This document shows positions 51,100-62,394 of a stretch of DNA of 64,000 nt, piece after piece. Made by a program: the position numbers and the translations under genes. The stretch comes from Pomphorhynchus laevis (Eukaryota; Acanthocephala; Palaeacanthocephala; Echinorhynchida; Pomphorhynchidae), in contig WNNJ02003300.1 in assembly GCA_012934845.2 (NCBI GenBank), positions 512,706-576,705 on the forward strand, given 5' to 3'. The first letter of the stretch is position 1. The number at the start of each line of letters is the position of its first letter. The notes beneath the pieces were generated by a model that did not search any database, was not told where the DNA came from, and saw nothing but the letters and a program-made list of their open reading frames with translations.

Positions 51100-52505
51100 G
51101 GTATGTATTTTTTTAAACGGAAAAATTTGTTTTAGTAAAGCATACAATCAAGGTTACTCGCAAATGGGTCCAAAAATGTCGAGCAATAAACTGCTGAATT
51201 GGATACTGGATACAGCTACGAAGACGAGTTGGCTGGGTGTTTGAATGTACTACGCATGGGAGTACCTCGTGTTGACTGTGGACTCCGGAGACAGGCCGAT
51301 ATTGACCGAGCAATTTCGAAGTTTACTTTTCTTTTTAGTCTAATAGCTATATCACTGTAGCGTATGTGTCCTTGTTGAGCTAAAGCGGTCGCAATAGTCT
51401 TTACTAGCATACTAGCTTCTTTGCCGAAACCCCCTGATGTTGAAAAGACGAGCGGGATAAAGGAGCTGTTTTCTATCCTTCGGATTCTTTCGAGGTACTT
51501 GGATTTTTTCTTTTTTCGTTATAATCGAAAGCGTTGTCAGGACTGCGTATTGTGTTTGATTGAGCATGAGAAAAAAATACATTGACGTCGAAGAACGTCC
51601 GCTTGTATCGAGATCCGTGTAAACCGGAGCAGACAATATCCAGACGGTCACATTGTTTGGTAGTAGTCGCTGGATTTTCAAAACGGGTGCTCTCGGGAAC
51701 GTTCGATAACTCCGGTTCAATCCCAGCGTTGTGAGCAACTTGGCTTAGCGCTGATGCTATAGTGTCCCGAACCGCATTATGGCGAATAATAGGAAGACCA
51801 CCATGTTTGCATGATAGTGCATGGGGAAGATTGATCTTCGAGCCACAGTAACAATTACACGTTTCAATCTCAGGCTTGATACTGCCATACCGTGCATTAA
51901 GTGCGTCGTGAAATTCGTTTGCTGACAAATAGAATTGTTCTTGTCGAAGTGGTAAAGCGCTTAGCCAAGAAGACGCACCGTGGTGTGCTGCATGTTTAAT
52001 GGAATTCTGGGTGACTGGGGCTAGTTTGCTAATAATCTTTGAGGCGCGTTCTTGGTGTGAATTGAACCGGAATTGAGTGATTTCGCGGAGGATTGCATTT
52101 TGTTTTTCTCGTAGGTTGTCGCCAGTCACCTCATCGACATATGAGGAAACCAACATTGTCGCTGATGCTTGTTCAAGTGTGGCAACGAAAGTTGGCGAGT
52201 TTATCTCGATACCTCCAAATTCAAGAGGTGAGCACAAAATATCCGTCATCTCCTTGTTCGGCTTGAAAGTTGCCAGAAGAGGCAGCAATTGCGATTTGAT
52301 AAATTCTTCGAGGTCGGACCACACTTTGTCGACTGAGCGGCATGTGCGCATTATGTGAATCCATTTCGACTGGATCGAGTGAACCATGCCAGCGTAGGCT
52401 ACGTGTGGGTCGATTCTGGCCACCATACTCAGACGCTCGACAAGAGCTTTCCATTTTGCAAACAGGATTGCGGTAGAAGATTGTTCGTAATCGTCAAAAC
52501 CAATT
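51100..52505 (-). mobile_element. RLE-type LINE, lineage B, 5'-truncated copy (B3)
   Basis: The 52426-51473 frame (317 residues) carries the post-RT region (HVAYAGMVHSIQSKWIHIMR, LEFGGIEINSP), the SSWLSALPLRQEQFYLSANE block, a CNCYCGSKINLPHALSC zinc site, RHNAVRDTIA and RLDIVCSGLHGSRYKRTFFD plus VNVFFSHAQSN. The C terminus continues in another frame at 51410-51216. The 3' UTR has AGGTTACTCGCAAATGGGTC (51153-51172), the lineage B end motif. The RT itself is lost. Confidence 0.8.
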
Positions 52506-52800
52506 GGTATGTATTGGAATAATAATTACATTATTTATGATTTAATAATTGCTAGTAATTAGAAATGCATTTCCATAGTACATCGAAATGATTTTTGTTT
52601 GTTATCTATGTTCGTTTCTGTTCTTTTGCAGTTTCTGCCACAAAAGAGCTGCTTGCAAGAATTATTTGTAATTATTCACTCTTTTACCAGCCAATTGCGG
52701 TAAAAAAAATTCGCAGTGATCTTTGTCCCTGCCAGATCAGTTTTAACAATTAGTGTTAATTAATATGCACTGTCTCTGTGCCTTATATTAGACAATTTTC
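52506..52800. other. Spacer before a CR1-like LINE
   Basis: Begins GGTATGTATTGGAATAATAA, similar to the 3' end of the CR1-like LINE, so it may be a minute 3' fragment of that family. The remainder has no recognised feature and may include the LINE 5' UTR. Confidence 0.35.
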
Positions 52801-53284
52801 CATTATAAAGTCATATTCAAACTTTCGTTGAGGACGCATCACATGAAACTAATGTGATGGAGAAATTTATCAAACATTCTCCTGTTTTGGATTCTACTGC
52901 TCGACCACATATATTGGAATTGAGCGGTGTTTGTCTTGCTGTAGATGACAAATGGTCCGCCCTAAATCATGATGATGTTAATTTATCATCTCATGTCAAC
53001 ACTTCGTCGGACAGTGATTGTTTACAAACTTCTCTTTTAGGAAGTAGTTGTAGGCGTCCTTGTGCTCACCTACAGCTATCGTACCCCGTTGCAGTGCTCG
53101 TGTTTCTTCTACGTTCTCATTGAGCGTGTTTCCCCCGCTCAATGAGAACGTTAAGGACTTTACGAAGGCAAGTCAGATTATCGTTAGGCCTCTTAATAAT
53201 CGACGATAAACAAATAATCGACAACGTGCAATAAATCCTCCAAATCATCGACGGCCATTAATTATCTCTGAGGCTCAATCTTCA

Positions 53285-53658
53285 TTGGTAACGACTGCTA
53301 GCTCTAGACAATTTAATTTCAGAAGAGAGTTAAATATTATCGTGAAGGGCATTAACGAATCACTCAGAAACAATCCGCAAAGTAGATGGCTGACGCTATT
53401 AAGCATCTTCGCGATATGTTTTCAAAAATTGTTCTCCAGAGCGATATGGATGTTGCGGAGCATCTAAACGTTCAGAGAGTTTTTCGACTAGGCAAGAAAC
53501 TGCCAGTCAAACAGAAGCTTTTAGAAGTTGTTCTAGACTTAAAAGATCATACCAACTTTCTACTCAAGCATGCATTTAGATTATCGAGTTCTGATTTTCG
53601 TATACCCCGTGATTTATCTTCTGTATATCGTTTGAGAAGACACGAGGCTTTCGATTAG
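53285..53658 (+). pseudogene. CR1-like LINE ORF1 remnant
   Basis: Two overlapping frames. The first has RRELNIIVKGINESLRN. The second (53386-53658) has VAEHLNVQRVFRLGKKLPVK, LLEVVLDLKDHTNFLLKHAF and SDFRIPRDLSSVYRLRRHEA, the RNA-binding ORF1 core shared by many CR1-like elements. A change of frame near 53386 breaks it. Upstream, 52854-53123 probably encodes the low-complexity N-terminal part. Confidence 0.7.
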
Positions 53659-53879
53659 CTGCACCGACGGCTGGAAAGTGGCGAAAGCAACCTATGTGTC
53701 CGGAATTTTCGCGCGGTCAAGTGGAACCCGTCTGTCAGGTGGAGCCCCTTACTTCTGTAGAGTCAGACTTCTATAATAGTGTTGTTTCGTGTGCAGGTGA
53801 ACTTGCTGACTTCGCAACCGTTACCGAGCTTGTCACAGCTTGTCAGTATACGAACATTTTAGTCGGTTATTCAAACGTT

Positions 53880-54576
53880 TGTAGTCTTCTGGCTCAGTTC
53901 TCTATACTGAAATTCCTAGTAGTACCAAACCTTTCGATATATTTTGTATGACCGAAACATGGTTACATGCCAACATTTTGGATGATTTGGTTGTCATTCC
54001 TAACTATTTTCTAATACGGTCGAATCACTCGTGTGGTAAACGTGGAAGCGGGGCAGCCGCATATGCTAGAGATAGTCTCCTGGCATCGAACATTTCTACT
54101 TTTCGATACGAAATCGGATCATAATTTGAATGTCTTACTTTTACACTGGGAAATGGTCAGCGATTTCGATTCTGTATCTTTTATCGCTCCCTGTCCTATG
54201 AATTAAGAGTTGACTCTCTTAAACTAATTTGCTGAGTTTATTTTCGTATCCTCTGATTCTACTTATAGGTGACTTCAACATCCCTCACATAAACCGATAA
54301 AGTAGCTTTTCACGACCACATAACGAAATTGGGAAAGTATTGAGTGACTTTCTGTTACTCGAAATGCTACTGGTTCAACATACTAAAAAACCGACATGTG
54401 TGACAAGGACGCCTTCTATACTTGATTTGGTATTTACGAAGTGTTTGGAAGACGTCTCAGCTTTACGATATGACGCACCAATCGGAACTAGCGATCACTG
54501 TGTACTCTATTCGACTGTCGGTTTTCAACAGGGCCTCTCAAAACTCAAGTTTTTAACGTTGTTGAGTAAGTGTTGA
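53880..54576 (+). pseudogene. CR1-like LINE APE endonuclease remnant
   Basis: FCMTETWLHANILDDLVVIP and RGSGAAAYARD lie near 53940-54070, LILLIGDFNIPHIN near 54255-54295, and the open frame 54340-54576 has TPSILDLVFTKCLEDVSALR and PIGTSDHCVLYSTVGFQ. These are the TETW, GDFN, LDLV and SDH motifs in order. Frames change between them. Confidence 0.72.
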
Positions 54577-55274
54577 TGCTAGTCATCTAGTTGCAAACTT
54601 CCCAAAGGGCATCTGGGATAGTCTTCATGTTCACTTTGATTCGAATGTTCCAGTAGCCTTTGATCTTCTCGAGGAATTGAAGCGTATTTCAGACATATTT
54701 GTTCCGCTACGTACCTGCAAGTCAAATAATGGCCATCCTTTTTGGATCGACGGAGAGCTTCTTGATGCACTTAGATCCCGCAACAAATTGTGGCGCAAGT
54801 TTAGACGGTTTCCTGCTTGCAAACGTGCCTACATCGACTCAAGGGACTTATGCAATATGCTAAAATTACAGAAACGCTATTTGTATAAAGAGGGTGTCGC
54901 TAGGTATGCACCTTTGAACCTAGTGTTGTGTTCATCTACTCAGAGTTTATGATATGTTGAACGAGGTTATGAAGCCGATATGTTTGCATCCCCGGGACCA
55001 GACAATAGTGCCCCATTTCTCATCAAAATCCTAGTGAACGTTCTGTGTAATGGTTTAACTCCGTTTTTCAGATATAGCTTGGACACATCTTGGATTCCTG
55101 ATAGTTGGAAATTTGCAAGTGTGGTACCCATTCCCTAAAAGCATCCTGCTAGCTTTTGTACTAACTTTCGGCCCATCCGTTTGGCCAGTGTATTTCGCAT
55201 TTCTTAGACTAATAGCAAGTAGAATCGGATATCATCTGAGCTTTAATCATATTAGTTGATTCTCAACATGTTTT

Positions 55275-55830
55275 CAAGAAGGTGTATATCTAGATATGAA
55301 CATAAAATTAACATTAACTAAAACTACTATTAATTTATATCGTAAAGATGACATATTTAAATTTACAAGAAACATATTTTTGCATGAGCATTCATGCATA
55401 CCATATAATATAAAATATAATACATTAAATAATGAAATTTTAAGAATTGCAACAATATGTAATGATATTGGCTTTCTTAAAAATCATTTAAATAATTTAA
55501 ACTAGGTTATTATAAAAATAACATCAAGCAGAAAATGGTAAAATATATAAATCAACACAATAATATAAAGAATAAATTTAAACTCTTAAGTGGCAAATTT
55601 TTATAGATGAATAATAAATAATATACTTTGCATTCGAATAAGATACTAGATAGTTATTTCAGAGGAAATACATCATTAGCATGTATTTGGTCCCGCTGCT
55701 ATGTTGGGTAGAGGAGTTAGGGGCCGAAACCTGATAGCATAGCAGTTCCTCCTGATGACCTCTAATTCTTATTCTGATACAACGTCTGTTATTTATTAGT
55801 CAATTCATAAAAATGACGTTTATTTTAAAT

Positions 55831-55861
<31 letters not shown>

Positions 55862-55995
55862 ACTTGATTAAAATTATAGAAAATCTAAAAACAATTATTA
55901 ATTTTATTATTTAATTATTAAATTTTGATTTAGCATTATTATGTTTTGTTTATTTTATAATTATATAACAATACGTAGACTCAGTTAGCTGATTT
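55275..55995 (+). mobile_element. Naiad fragment (3' end of RT, UTR, terminal motif) inserted in the CR1-like LINE
   Basis: Starts abruptly within the Naiad RT ([20 protein letters not shown]), runs through the ORF end, the AT-rich UTR and the terminal motif (AGAGGAAATACATCATTAG to TGATGACCTCTAATTC), and ends at ATACGTAGACTCAGTTAGCT near 55987. Host LINE coding sequence continues on both sides. The fragment is very close to the 7045-9960 element and thus recent. It is 5'-truncated. Confidence 0.87.
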
Positions 55996-56039
55996 AATTC
56001 ATGCCTAACTAAAAGTTCACGCCCAACTAATTTACTAAC

Positions 56040-57132
56040 TGCAGTGAAAAATGGGCAGATGCTCTGAGTGCTGGGTTCCAGGTTCATACAGTCTTTCTTG
56101 ACTTCTCGAAAGCCCTTGATAGGGTGCCACATGACAGCACAGTATCCTTACTGTATAACTATGGATTCCATTTATATATTTGTGAGTGGGTCAGGCAATT
56201 TCTATCAAATAGATCTTTTAGAATTTGGGTATGAGGTGTGTTTTCTGACTCGGTGAATGTTAATTCTAGATTGCCTTAAGGATCAGTCCTTGACCCACTG
56301 CTCTATATAATTTCTATGAATGATTTGCTACTTCGCTTTCATCTAGCTTTTGTAGACGATCCAATGACTTGGTCGATTAATAGAAGTCCTACTGATCGAG
56401 TATCTTTGCAAAATAATCTGAATACTGTCCTATTGGTGCCAATCTACTGGATTACGGTTAAATGCTGAAACATATGTCCTTATGCAATTAGGTCGCCCGT
56501 CTGAAACTTTTATGTACTGTATTAGACACATTGTCTTAAAGGCAGTGTCTCAACATAAAGATTTAGGTATTATTTTCCATCGATCCTTGAAAACAAATTT
56601 GAACACTGTCTTCACTCTAGGTAAAGCTACTCGGGCATTATATTGTATAAAAAGCGCATTCCTCAGGTTAAGCTGTCGAATGTTCGTTATTCGCCTCCCT
56701 CGCACGGTCACACGTAGAATACTGTATTCAGGATTGTTTTCTGTCACTAAGCAAAAACTATTAGACCTGGAGTCTATTCATAGGCTAGGTTCGAGACTCT
56801 GTGTTGTCTTGGGTGATAGTGATTATCGTGCACGTCTTAGCCGTATTGGAATGTTGTCGGTACTTGAGAGATTCATAGCTTTGGAAATGATTTGTCAATG
56901 GTATATGTCGAATGGTGCGGTGGGTTATACCACTAATGTTATCACTAGTCAGGTAGTTAGGTTGCTGGGACATAGTAGAGTTTTGTATAAATCTCGATTT
57001 GGCAAATTACCGAAAATATTTAGGCTGTCGAAAAGAGGAATTAACACGTGGAATTCGCTGCCCGATGAAGTTGTTGCTGCTCCAAGCTTGATCACGTTTA
57101 AATCACGATGCAGCAAATGGATTCGTGAATAA
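56040..57132 (+). pseudogene. CR1-like LINE RT, second part after the Naiad insertion
   Basis: Frames match the 46-kb copy: VHTVFLDFSKALDRVP near 56090 in one frame, then 56482-57132 with LKAVSQHKDLGIIFHRSLKT, LRTV-type fingers and INTWNSLPDEVVAAPSLITF. Several stops between 56256 and 56480. Confidence 0.8.
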
Positions 57133-57255
57133 TGCCGCCATTCAGCGGCTCTACTGAACTATCCTATTTAGCTACAATCCGTTGAATTACTATTTGCTTT
57201 TTTGCTTTTGTTTTTTTACTCTGCCTGAATAGCCTTTTGGCTTTGGCATGTATTT

Positions 57256-58001
57256 GAATAAATAATAAATATTATGGATGAACGGCCTTCCCTCTCTGCG
57301 CAATCGTGAATTGTATCTTATACTGATGATAACACTGAATGAACTGCTTTTATATATCATATAATTTAATTGATCTTCGGGGATGGAAGGTATGAAATTT
57401 GTGTTGTAAACAAATTAAATAATCAATTTTTGTTTTTAAAATAGAATTTTAAAAATTTTAACATTGTATTTACGATTATCATGACAAAATTTGTGGAATT
57501 CCTTTAAAATTCCACGACCGATCAGAAAATTGTCTGCATATTATGCGGAAAAGGTTGCACATATCTGTTGCACATTTTTAATTGCATTTTTATCTAAGAA
57601 ATTCCTTATGAAGATAAATTTGTTTTCATATATCGACAAACTTTTGTTGTCCTCTTGATTTGTTATCGTCTTACTTGTAATTATTTAATTTATTTTTATT
57701 TTAATTTTCCCCATCGCTGAAAAACGGCAATGGGTTAATAAAACTTCTCAGATTATTTTTTTTACATATCACATCATTTGAATAAACTTTCCATTTATTA
57801 ATGACTGTATTACAATTTCTTCGTTCAATTAAAATCATTTTGCTATTTAACTTTTTATTAAATAGCAAAAAATAAAATCATTTGTATCTTAATAAAAATG
57901 CATTTTGGTAATTTTGAATCAAGATTATATATTATATTGTAAATAATGCTTTGTAGTAAAATTTAAATGTGTATACATGTAAATTAAACTAACTTTTAGA
58001 G
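57256..58001. other. AT-rich region upstream of MRPL41
   Basis: No repeat family or frame recognised. A local inverse pair (TGCTATTTAACTTTTTATTA with AAATAGCAAA) lies near 57840. Probably holds the MRPL41 promoter. Confidence 0.4.
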
Positions 58002-58440
58002 ATGCTATTAGCCGCACATCGAATATTATTTTGCAGATATAAGGGAACATTGGCTAAGTGCCGTGGCCGCATACCATTAGATCGGTGAGTAACGGCAAGG
58101 AATACTAAATTCTTAAGTATTATATTGGTTTAGCCGTGAACGTGCAACCGCAAAGTCAGGTAGTCCTCACAAACCTGGTGGCAGCTTTGAATGGACTCTA
58201 CGAACACAGTACCATTATAATGTTCAACCTCCAGGTTACGTCGATAAAACGTTAAATCGCTTTGTATTTGTAAGAGAAATGGTTCCTGAGTTAATGGTGC
58301 CTGACCTTAGTGATTTTCCATTGAAACCATATGTCGCCTATAACGTCAAGGAAATCACAAACGATAAAACTCTACCCAAAGACATTTTTAATGCTTGCTA
58401 CGCCAAAACTATAGTAGATGAGTTTATAAAAGCCGAGTAA
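58002..58440 (+). CDS. MRPL41: Mitochondrial large ribosomal subunit protein mL41, two exons
   Basis: Exon 1 is 58002-58084 and exon 2 is 58134-58440. The 49-bp intron (58085-58133) starts GTGAGT and ends TTTAG. Joined, they encode 129 residues; human mL41 has 137. The N terminus (MLLAAHRILFCRYKGTLAKC) is basic and amphipathic, suiting a mitochondrial targeting signal. The diagnostic core is RFVFVREMVPELMVPDLSDF then PLKPYVAYNV, which matches the mL41 family ([23 protein letters not shown] in vertebrates). The C terminus ends DEFIKAE with TAA at 58438-58440. The protein is a structural part of the mitoribosome large subunit. Too short and spliced to be prominent as one open frame. Confidence 0.9.
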
Positions 58441-59329
58441 TTATTATGTATTTTGAAAATTACAATTTGTCCTGTAAGAAAAAAGAACTTAATTTTTAGT
58501 ATTTTTCCAATATAATATAACCTGAAACGCTTGGGCATAACCTGTTTCTTACGAGGTTTCTAAATTGATTTATTAATATTTAGTATTTTGACGGCTTCTG
58601 AAAGCACCACAAGAACTTATTTTTATCATGCAATGACATATTGCTCACTAAAAGGTGTTTATTATAGTTTTCATATTAGAATTAAATATCCGCTTATCTC
58701 TCAGCTTAATGTTGCTAAAATCCAAATATTAATCAGATCAAATGCTAAGTTAGTTATCATATATATTGCCAAGTGTTTATATTATTGTTTACAAAGTGAT
58801 ATTATATTACAAAATGATATTATATATGATACAACAAGAAGTTTTGCGTATTAGCGCAATATTCAACTCTCTTTTAAGTTTATCCTGATAATTAAACAGC
58901 TGTTTTATAAATATATTTACAACGAGATTCGATGACGCAGCCTATGTTCATGAATAACTGTTGTCTTTGTTCTAACATAAGACAATAGTTTACGATTTAT
59001 TATAATTCTATTTATGGGATTACTCTAATATAAGATTTAAATAATTCTTTATTCCAGACTGACTAACATAATATAACTAAAGTTTTTAAAGCATCGTGTT
59101 TCGCCAGATACTTTAATTTTAGAACATAATGCTCGCGTTTCAGTGTTGAAGCAAAACTTTGCTCCAACTTGTCTAATTTGTATTACGTGCTAGTGTATCC
59201 ATGAGTTTCAAATTACATTCAAGCAAATTTGATGTATGTTTTCTATTATTTATTATAATGAAGTAAAAACCAACCAAGTATTATTAAAATATAAAATTTA
59301 CAATATGCAAATCAAAAAATATTATTAAA
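58441..59329. other. AT-rich region 3' of MRPL41
   Basis: An 88-codon frame at 58588-58854 is AT-rich with no family resemblance, and I do not consider it a gene. No repeats recognised. Confidence 0.4.
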
Positions 59330-59740
59330 AATTGATTTAAATTATTAGGTGAAAACATTTTTTGAATGGGTAATAACTAATATACTTTGTATTATAATAG
59401 GATACAAAAAGATAATAAAATTTTATTAGAGGAAATTCGTCCTTAGCACGTATTTGGCCCCGCTGCAATGTTTGGTCGATGAATGGGGGCTCTGCTACGT
59501 TGGGTCGATGAATAGGGGCCGAATTATAATAAGATAGCAGTTCCACTAGATGACTTATAATTCTTATACATCGTCTGCTATTTATTATTCAATTCATAAA
59601 AGATGACTTTTATTCAAAATTTCAACTTTAAATTTTAACTTGACATAAATATAAATTGTTTAAAATATTATATAATTATTTATTATTTATCTTTATTTAC
59701 ATATAGTAATATACGTAGACTCAGTTAGCTGATCTGATTT
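59330..59740 (+). mobile_element. Naiad terminal fragment, diverged
   Basis: Order as in other copies: UTR remnant (ACTAATATACTTTGTATT), AGAGGAAATTCGTCCTTAGC, GGCCCCGCTGCAATG, a duplicated inner block (GTTGGGTCGATGAATAGGGG near 59500), GGGGCCGAA, and the end ATACGTAGACTCAGTTAGCT near 59712. Differences in the arms of the first hairpin are partly compensatory relative to the other copies. Confidence 0.75.
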
Positions 59741-60257
59741 GCTCTCAATTTACGCTTATATGCAAAACGAGTAAAAAGTTACCGTTTAGTAATCAATAGT
59801 TGCATATTACAAAATAATTTTTTTGTTAAATTTTCGATGTATTAGTGAAATACTAATTTAATTTAATTATTGATTTAAGTCATTAATTAACACTATGAAA
59901 GTGTCTAATCATTTAATAAACGTTTATTATTAATAAATGCATTTAATAACCAATAAATTATAAGTTATTGATAATTATTTAATATAATTAGTAGTAACTA
60001 AACAAATCATTAATTATAAATAATCGATGTCATATTTTTCACTTTTATAGAAGCGTCTGTTAATTTTTAGAGTTAATAATAATTATCGTCAGTTAATTTC
60101 TACAGCAGACATAATTACAAATTTTGATTGCAAATTCGACAATTGCCCAGATTATTTGCTTTTATTTAAATGATATGGGAATGAAGTGATTTCAATGAAT
60201 CTCAGTTCCAGTTTTTAATCAATTCGGAATGAGCGCTTATATCATGATTATTCAAGT
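59741..60257. other. AT-rich spacer between inverted Naiad ends
   Basis: No gene or family recognised. Flanked by Naiad ends that face each other with their outer termini. Confidence 0.4.
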
Positions 60258-60780
60258 CGAGCCAATCAGATCAACTAACTGAGTCTACGTATTTTATACT
60301 ATTTATAAATTAAAAGTAATGCTAAATCAAAATAAAATAATTAAATAATAAATAATAAATAATTATACATAAATAATTATCATATACGATTTTATATGAA
60401 AAAATGTTTCATATAACATTTAATATTGTAATTTAATATTATATAAAAAAATTATAAATAATAAACAATTATTATATAAGATTTTATATAATTTATATCA
60501 AGTTTAAATAAAAAAAATTGAAATTTATAATAAAAATCAATTTTTATGAATTTAATAATAAATAATGTACAATTATAAGAAGTATGATAAGAGGTCATCA
60601 GGAGGAACTACAATGTTATCAGGTTTCGACTCTATTCCTCGACCAAACATAGCAGCGGGAACAAATACATGCTAACGACGTATTTCCTCTGATAAAATTT
60701 GATTATTATTGTATCTTATTTAAATACAAAGTATATTATTAATTATTCATTCATATAAATTAATTTTTTTTTCTCAACCA
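60258..60780 (-). mobile_element. Naiad terminal fragment, inverted relative to the previous one
   Basis: Starts CAACTAACTGAGTCTACG (60271-60288), then a long AT-rich zone with small duplications, the terminal motif (TCATCAGGAGGAACTAC to GTATTTCCTCTGATAAAA, 60595-60697) and a short UTR remnant up to about 60760. Confidence 0.75.
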
Positions 60781-60792
60781 AATATTTAATTT

Positions 60793-62394
60793 TTAAATGT
60801 TCCAATTGGAGGTAATACATTTAAGGTTGCCCGCAAATGGGCCCTGTATTATACCAGTTTTATATGAATTTTGTGTTGATCGTGGTATGCGGAACGCCAG
60901 AGAGCACATTTTTGCGAGGGAGACTCCTATTTGGCGACGTAACTTCGCTATGTTTTCCGCGTATGAGCGATTCCCTCTAGCGGTAGCCGATGCTGCTACC
61001 CGCTTCAGCACTGCACTCATTTCAACTCCAGTACCTCCAGAAGAGGAAATTATCAAGGGAGCAAATCCAGATCGTTCGAATATGTTTACACGCTCTACAT
61101 ACTTCGCACGCTTTCTGTTCTCGTGATACACAAATGTGCTCTCTGGGCTGCGTGAGGCATTTGACGGAGCGTGGATGTTGAAAATTGAGACGTCAAAGAA
61201 CGTCCGCTCTGTCGGGATACCAAATAACCCAGTACAAGCCAAGTCTAGACGAGCATTGCGGTCTTTGCAAGTAGATGCCGTTTTAAATAAATAATTTGAT
61301 TCTATTGGTGTCAGCAGAGGCTCGGTTACGATATTTTGACTTGCACCTGATAACAAGTTTCGCAGGAGATCACGAATCGCATTGTGTCTGATTATTGTCT
61401 TGCCAGATAGACGACAAGAGAGAGTGTGAGTAACAGAATTATCCTCCCCACAAACGCATGTCTTAAACGCGTTGACAAGTGGCCATCCGTATCTTGTTGA
61501 CAAACCATCATAAAACTCCTCGCGACGTAGTCTGTATAACCGATCATCGTTAACCCTGGCAGAAAGCCAAGTAGAAGAGCCTTTTATTGTCGCGTGCATT
61601 AACGAATTACGAAAAAATTTGTCGCTCCCATCCACAATTTCGGAAAACAAGGAGTCTGAAATATGCTTCTTTATTTTTCTAATTTCCGCTACTACTATAG
61701 TCTGAGCTTTGTTTAGTTTAACTCCCATTAACCCACTTTCAAGTGGATTACACATAGCATCCGACCACTGCCACTCACGCAAGACAAAATCTGAAGGATC
61801 CGTAATGCCCATTCCACCCCTGCTTGTCGGCAAAGCAATAATCCGTCTCATTTGATCTGATATTAGTTGCTGACCGGTGAGATTTGGTAGAAGGCATTCT
61901 TTTATTTTCTGTTCCAATTTTTCCACGCCCTTACCTTCGAAGCGACATGCCCTAAAAATGTGAGTCCATTTGTGTTGGAGGTACACCATGTAGGCGGAAT
62001 ATGCGAGCTGCGGATCAATTTTCGCGATTTCTGCTAGTCGTTGGATCATCATCCAATTCTCTATTTTGTCATCCAGCCATGATTTTTCATATTCGGCCGA
62101 TCCAATAGGACATCCCAGGACTTCAACGCCCGTGTTGGTCACTGACACATCCAAAGCATTGAACAATGATTTTGTTTCACTATTTTCGGATGGAACAAAT
62201 ATTTTACATTTCTTAGCATTGACAAAGAAGCCATATTGAGGTCCAAGTGTTTGCATCCTCTCCAAATATCCCGCAAGATCATTCGCTGTTCCTACGCAAG
62301 ACACATCATCTGCATACCATTTTTGCTGGATATTTGGAAAATCATGTTTTAATTTTTCCATCAGAGGAAGAGTTGCTGCAGCAAAGGCAACCAT
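60793..62394 (-). CDS. Lineage B LINE RT C-terminal part and restriction-like endonuclease
   Basis: 533 open residues. IQQKWYADDVSCVGTANDLA (catalytic DD near residue 27), YGFFVNAKKCKIFVPSEN, KWTHIFRACRFEGKGVEKLE, SRGGMGITDPSDFVL, KGSSTWLSARVNDDRLYRLR, zinc site CVCGEDNSVTHTLSC, TIIRHNAIRDLLRN, nuclease core ARLDLACTGLFG and TFFDVSIFNIHAPSN, basic HENRKRAKYVERV, FAPLIISSSGGTG and a C-terminal helix with AKLRRQIGVSLAKM. The gap-free frame across RT end and nuclease makes this the clearest copy of the lineage B C terminus. Confidence 0.86.
   Translation of the reverse strand: MVAFAAATLPLMEKLKHDFPNIQQKWYADDVSCVGTANDLAGYLERMQTLGPQYGFFVNAKKCKIFVPSENSETKSLFNALDVSVTNTGVEVLGCPIGSAEYEKSWLDDKIENWMMIQRLAEIAKIDPQLAYSAYMVYLQHKWTHIFRACRFEGKGVEKLEQKIKECLLPNLTGQQLISDQMRRIIALPTSRGGMGITDPSDFVLREWQWSDAMCNPLESGLMGVKLNKAQTIVVAEIRKIKKHISDSLFSEIVDGSDKFFRNSLMHATIKGSSTWLSARVNDDRLYRLRREEFYDGLSTRYGWPLVNAFKTCVCGEDNSVTHTLSCRLSGKTIIRHNAIRDLLRNLLSGASQNIVTEPLLTPIESNYLFKTASTCKDRNARLDLACTGLFGIPTERTFFDVSIFNIHAPSNASRSPESTFVYHENRKRAKYVERVNIFERSGFAPLIISSSGGTGVEMSAVLKRVAASATARGNRSYAENIAKLRRQIGVSLAKMCSLAFRIPRSTQNSYKTGIIQGPFAGNLKCITSNWNI

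Larger units (their letters stand above)
52800..57255 (+). mobile_element. CR1-like LINE, long copy split by a Naiad fragment
   Basis: Contains ORF1 remnants (52854-53658), the endonuclease (about 53880-54576), linker (54677-54952), the first RT part (54940-55272), then a Naiad insertion (about 55275-55995), the remaining RT (56040-57132) and the 3' UTR with GAATAGCCTTTTGGCTTTGG. It shows that the family has two ORFs and an APE nuclease. Many stops and frame shifts make it older than the 46-kb copy. Confidence 0.85.

Noticed and set aside
52854-53123. Separate host gene at the start of the long CR1-like LINE
   Set aside because: Position directly before the ORF1 core and the same orientation make it the low-complexity N-terminal part of the LINE ORF1.
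57240-57300. Host gene promoter immediately after the CR1-like LINE
   Set aside because: The motif GAATAGCCTTTTGGCTTT and the following AT repeat are the LINE 3' end, as seen at 48.1 kb.
58588-58854. 88-codon frame 3' of MRPL41
   Set aside because: AT-rich, no recognisable motif, no similarity between its composition and the coding exons nearby.
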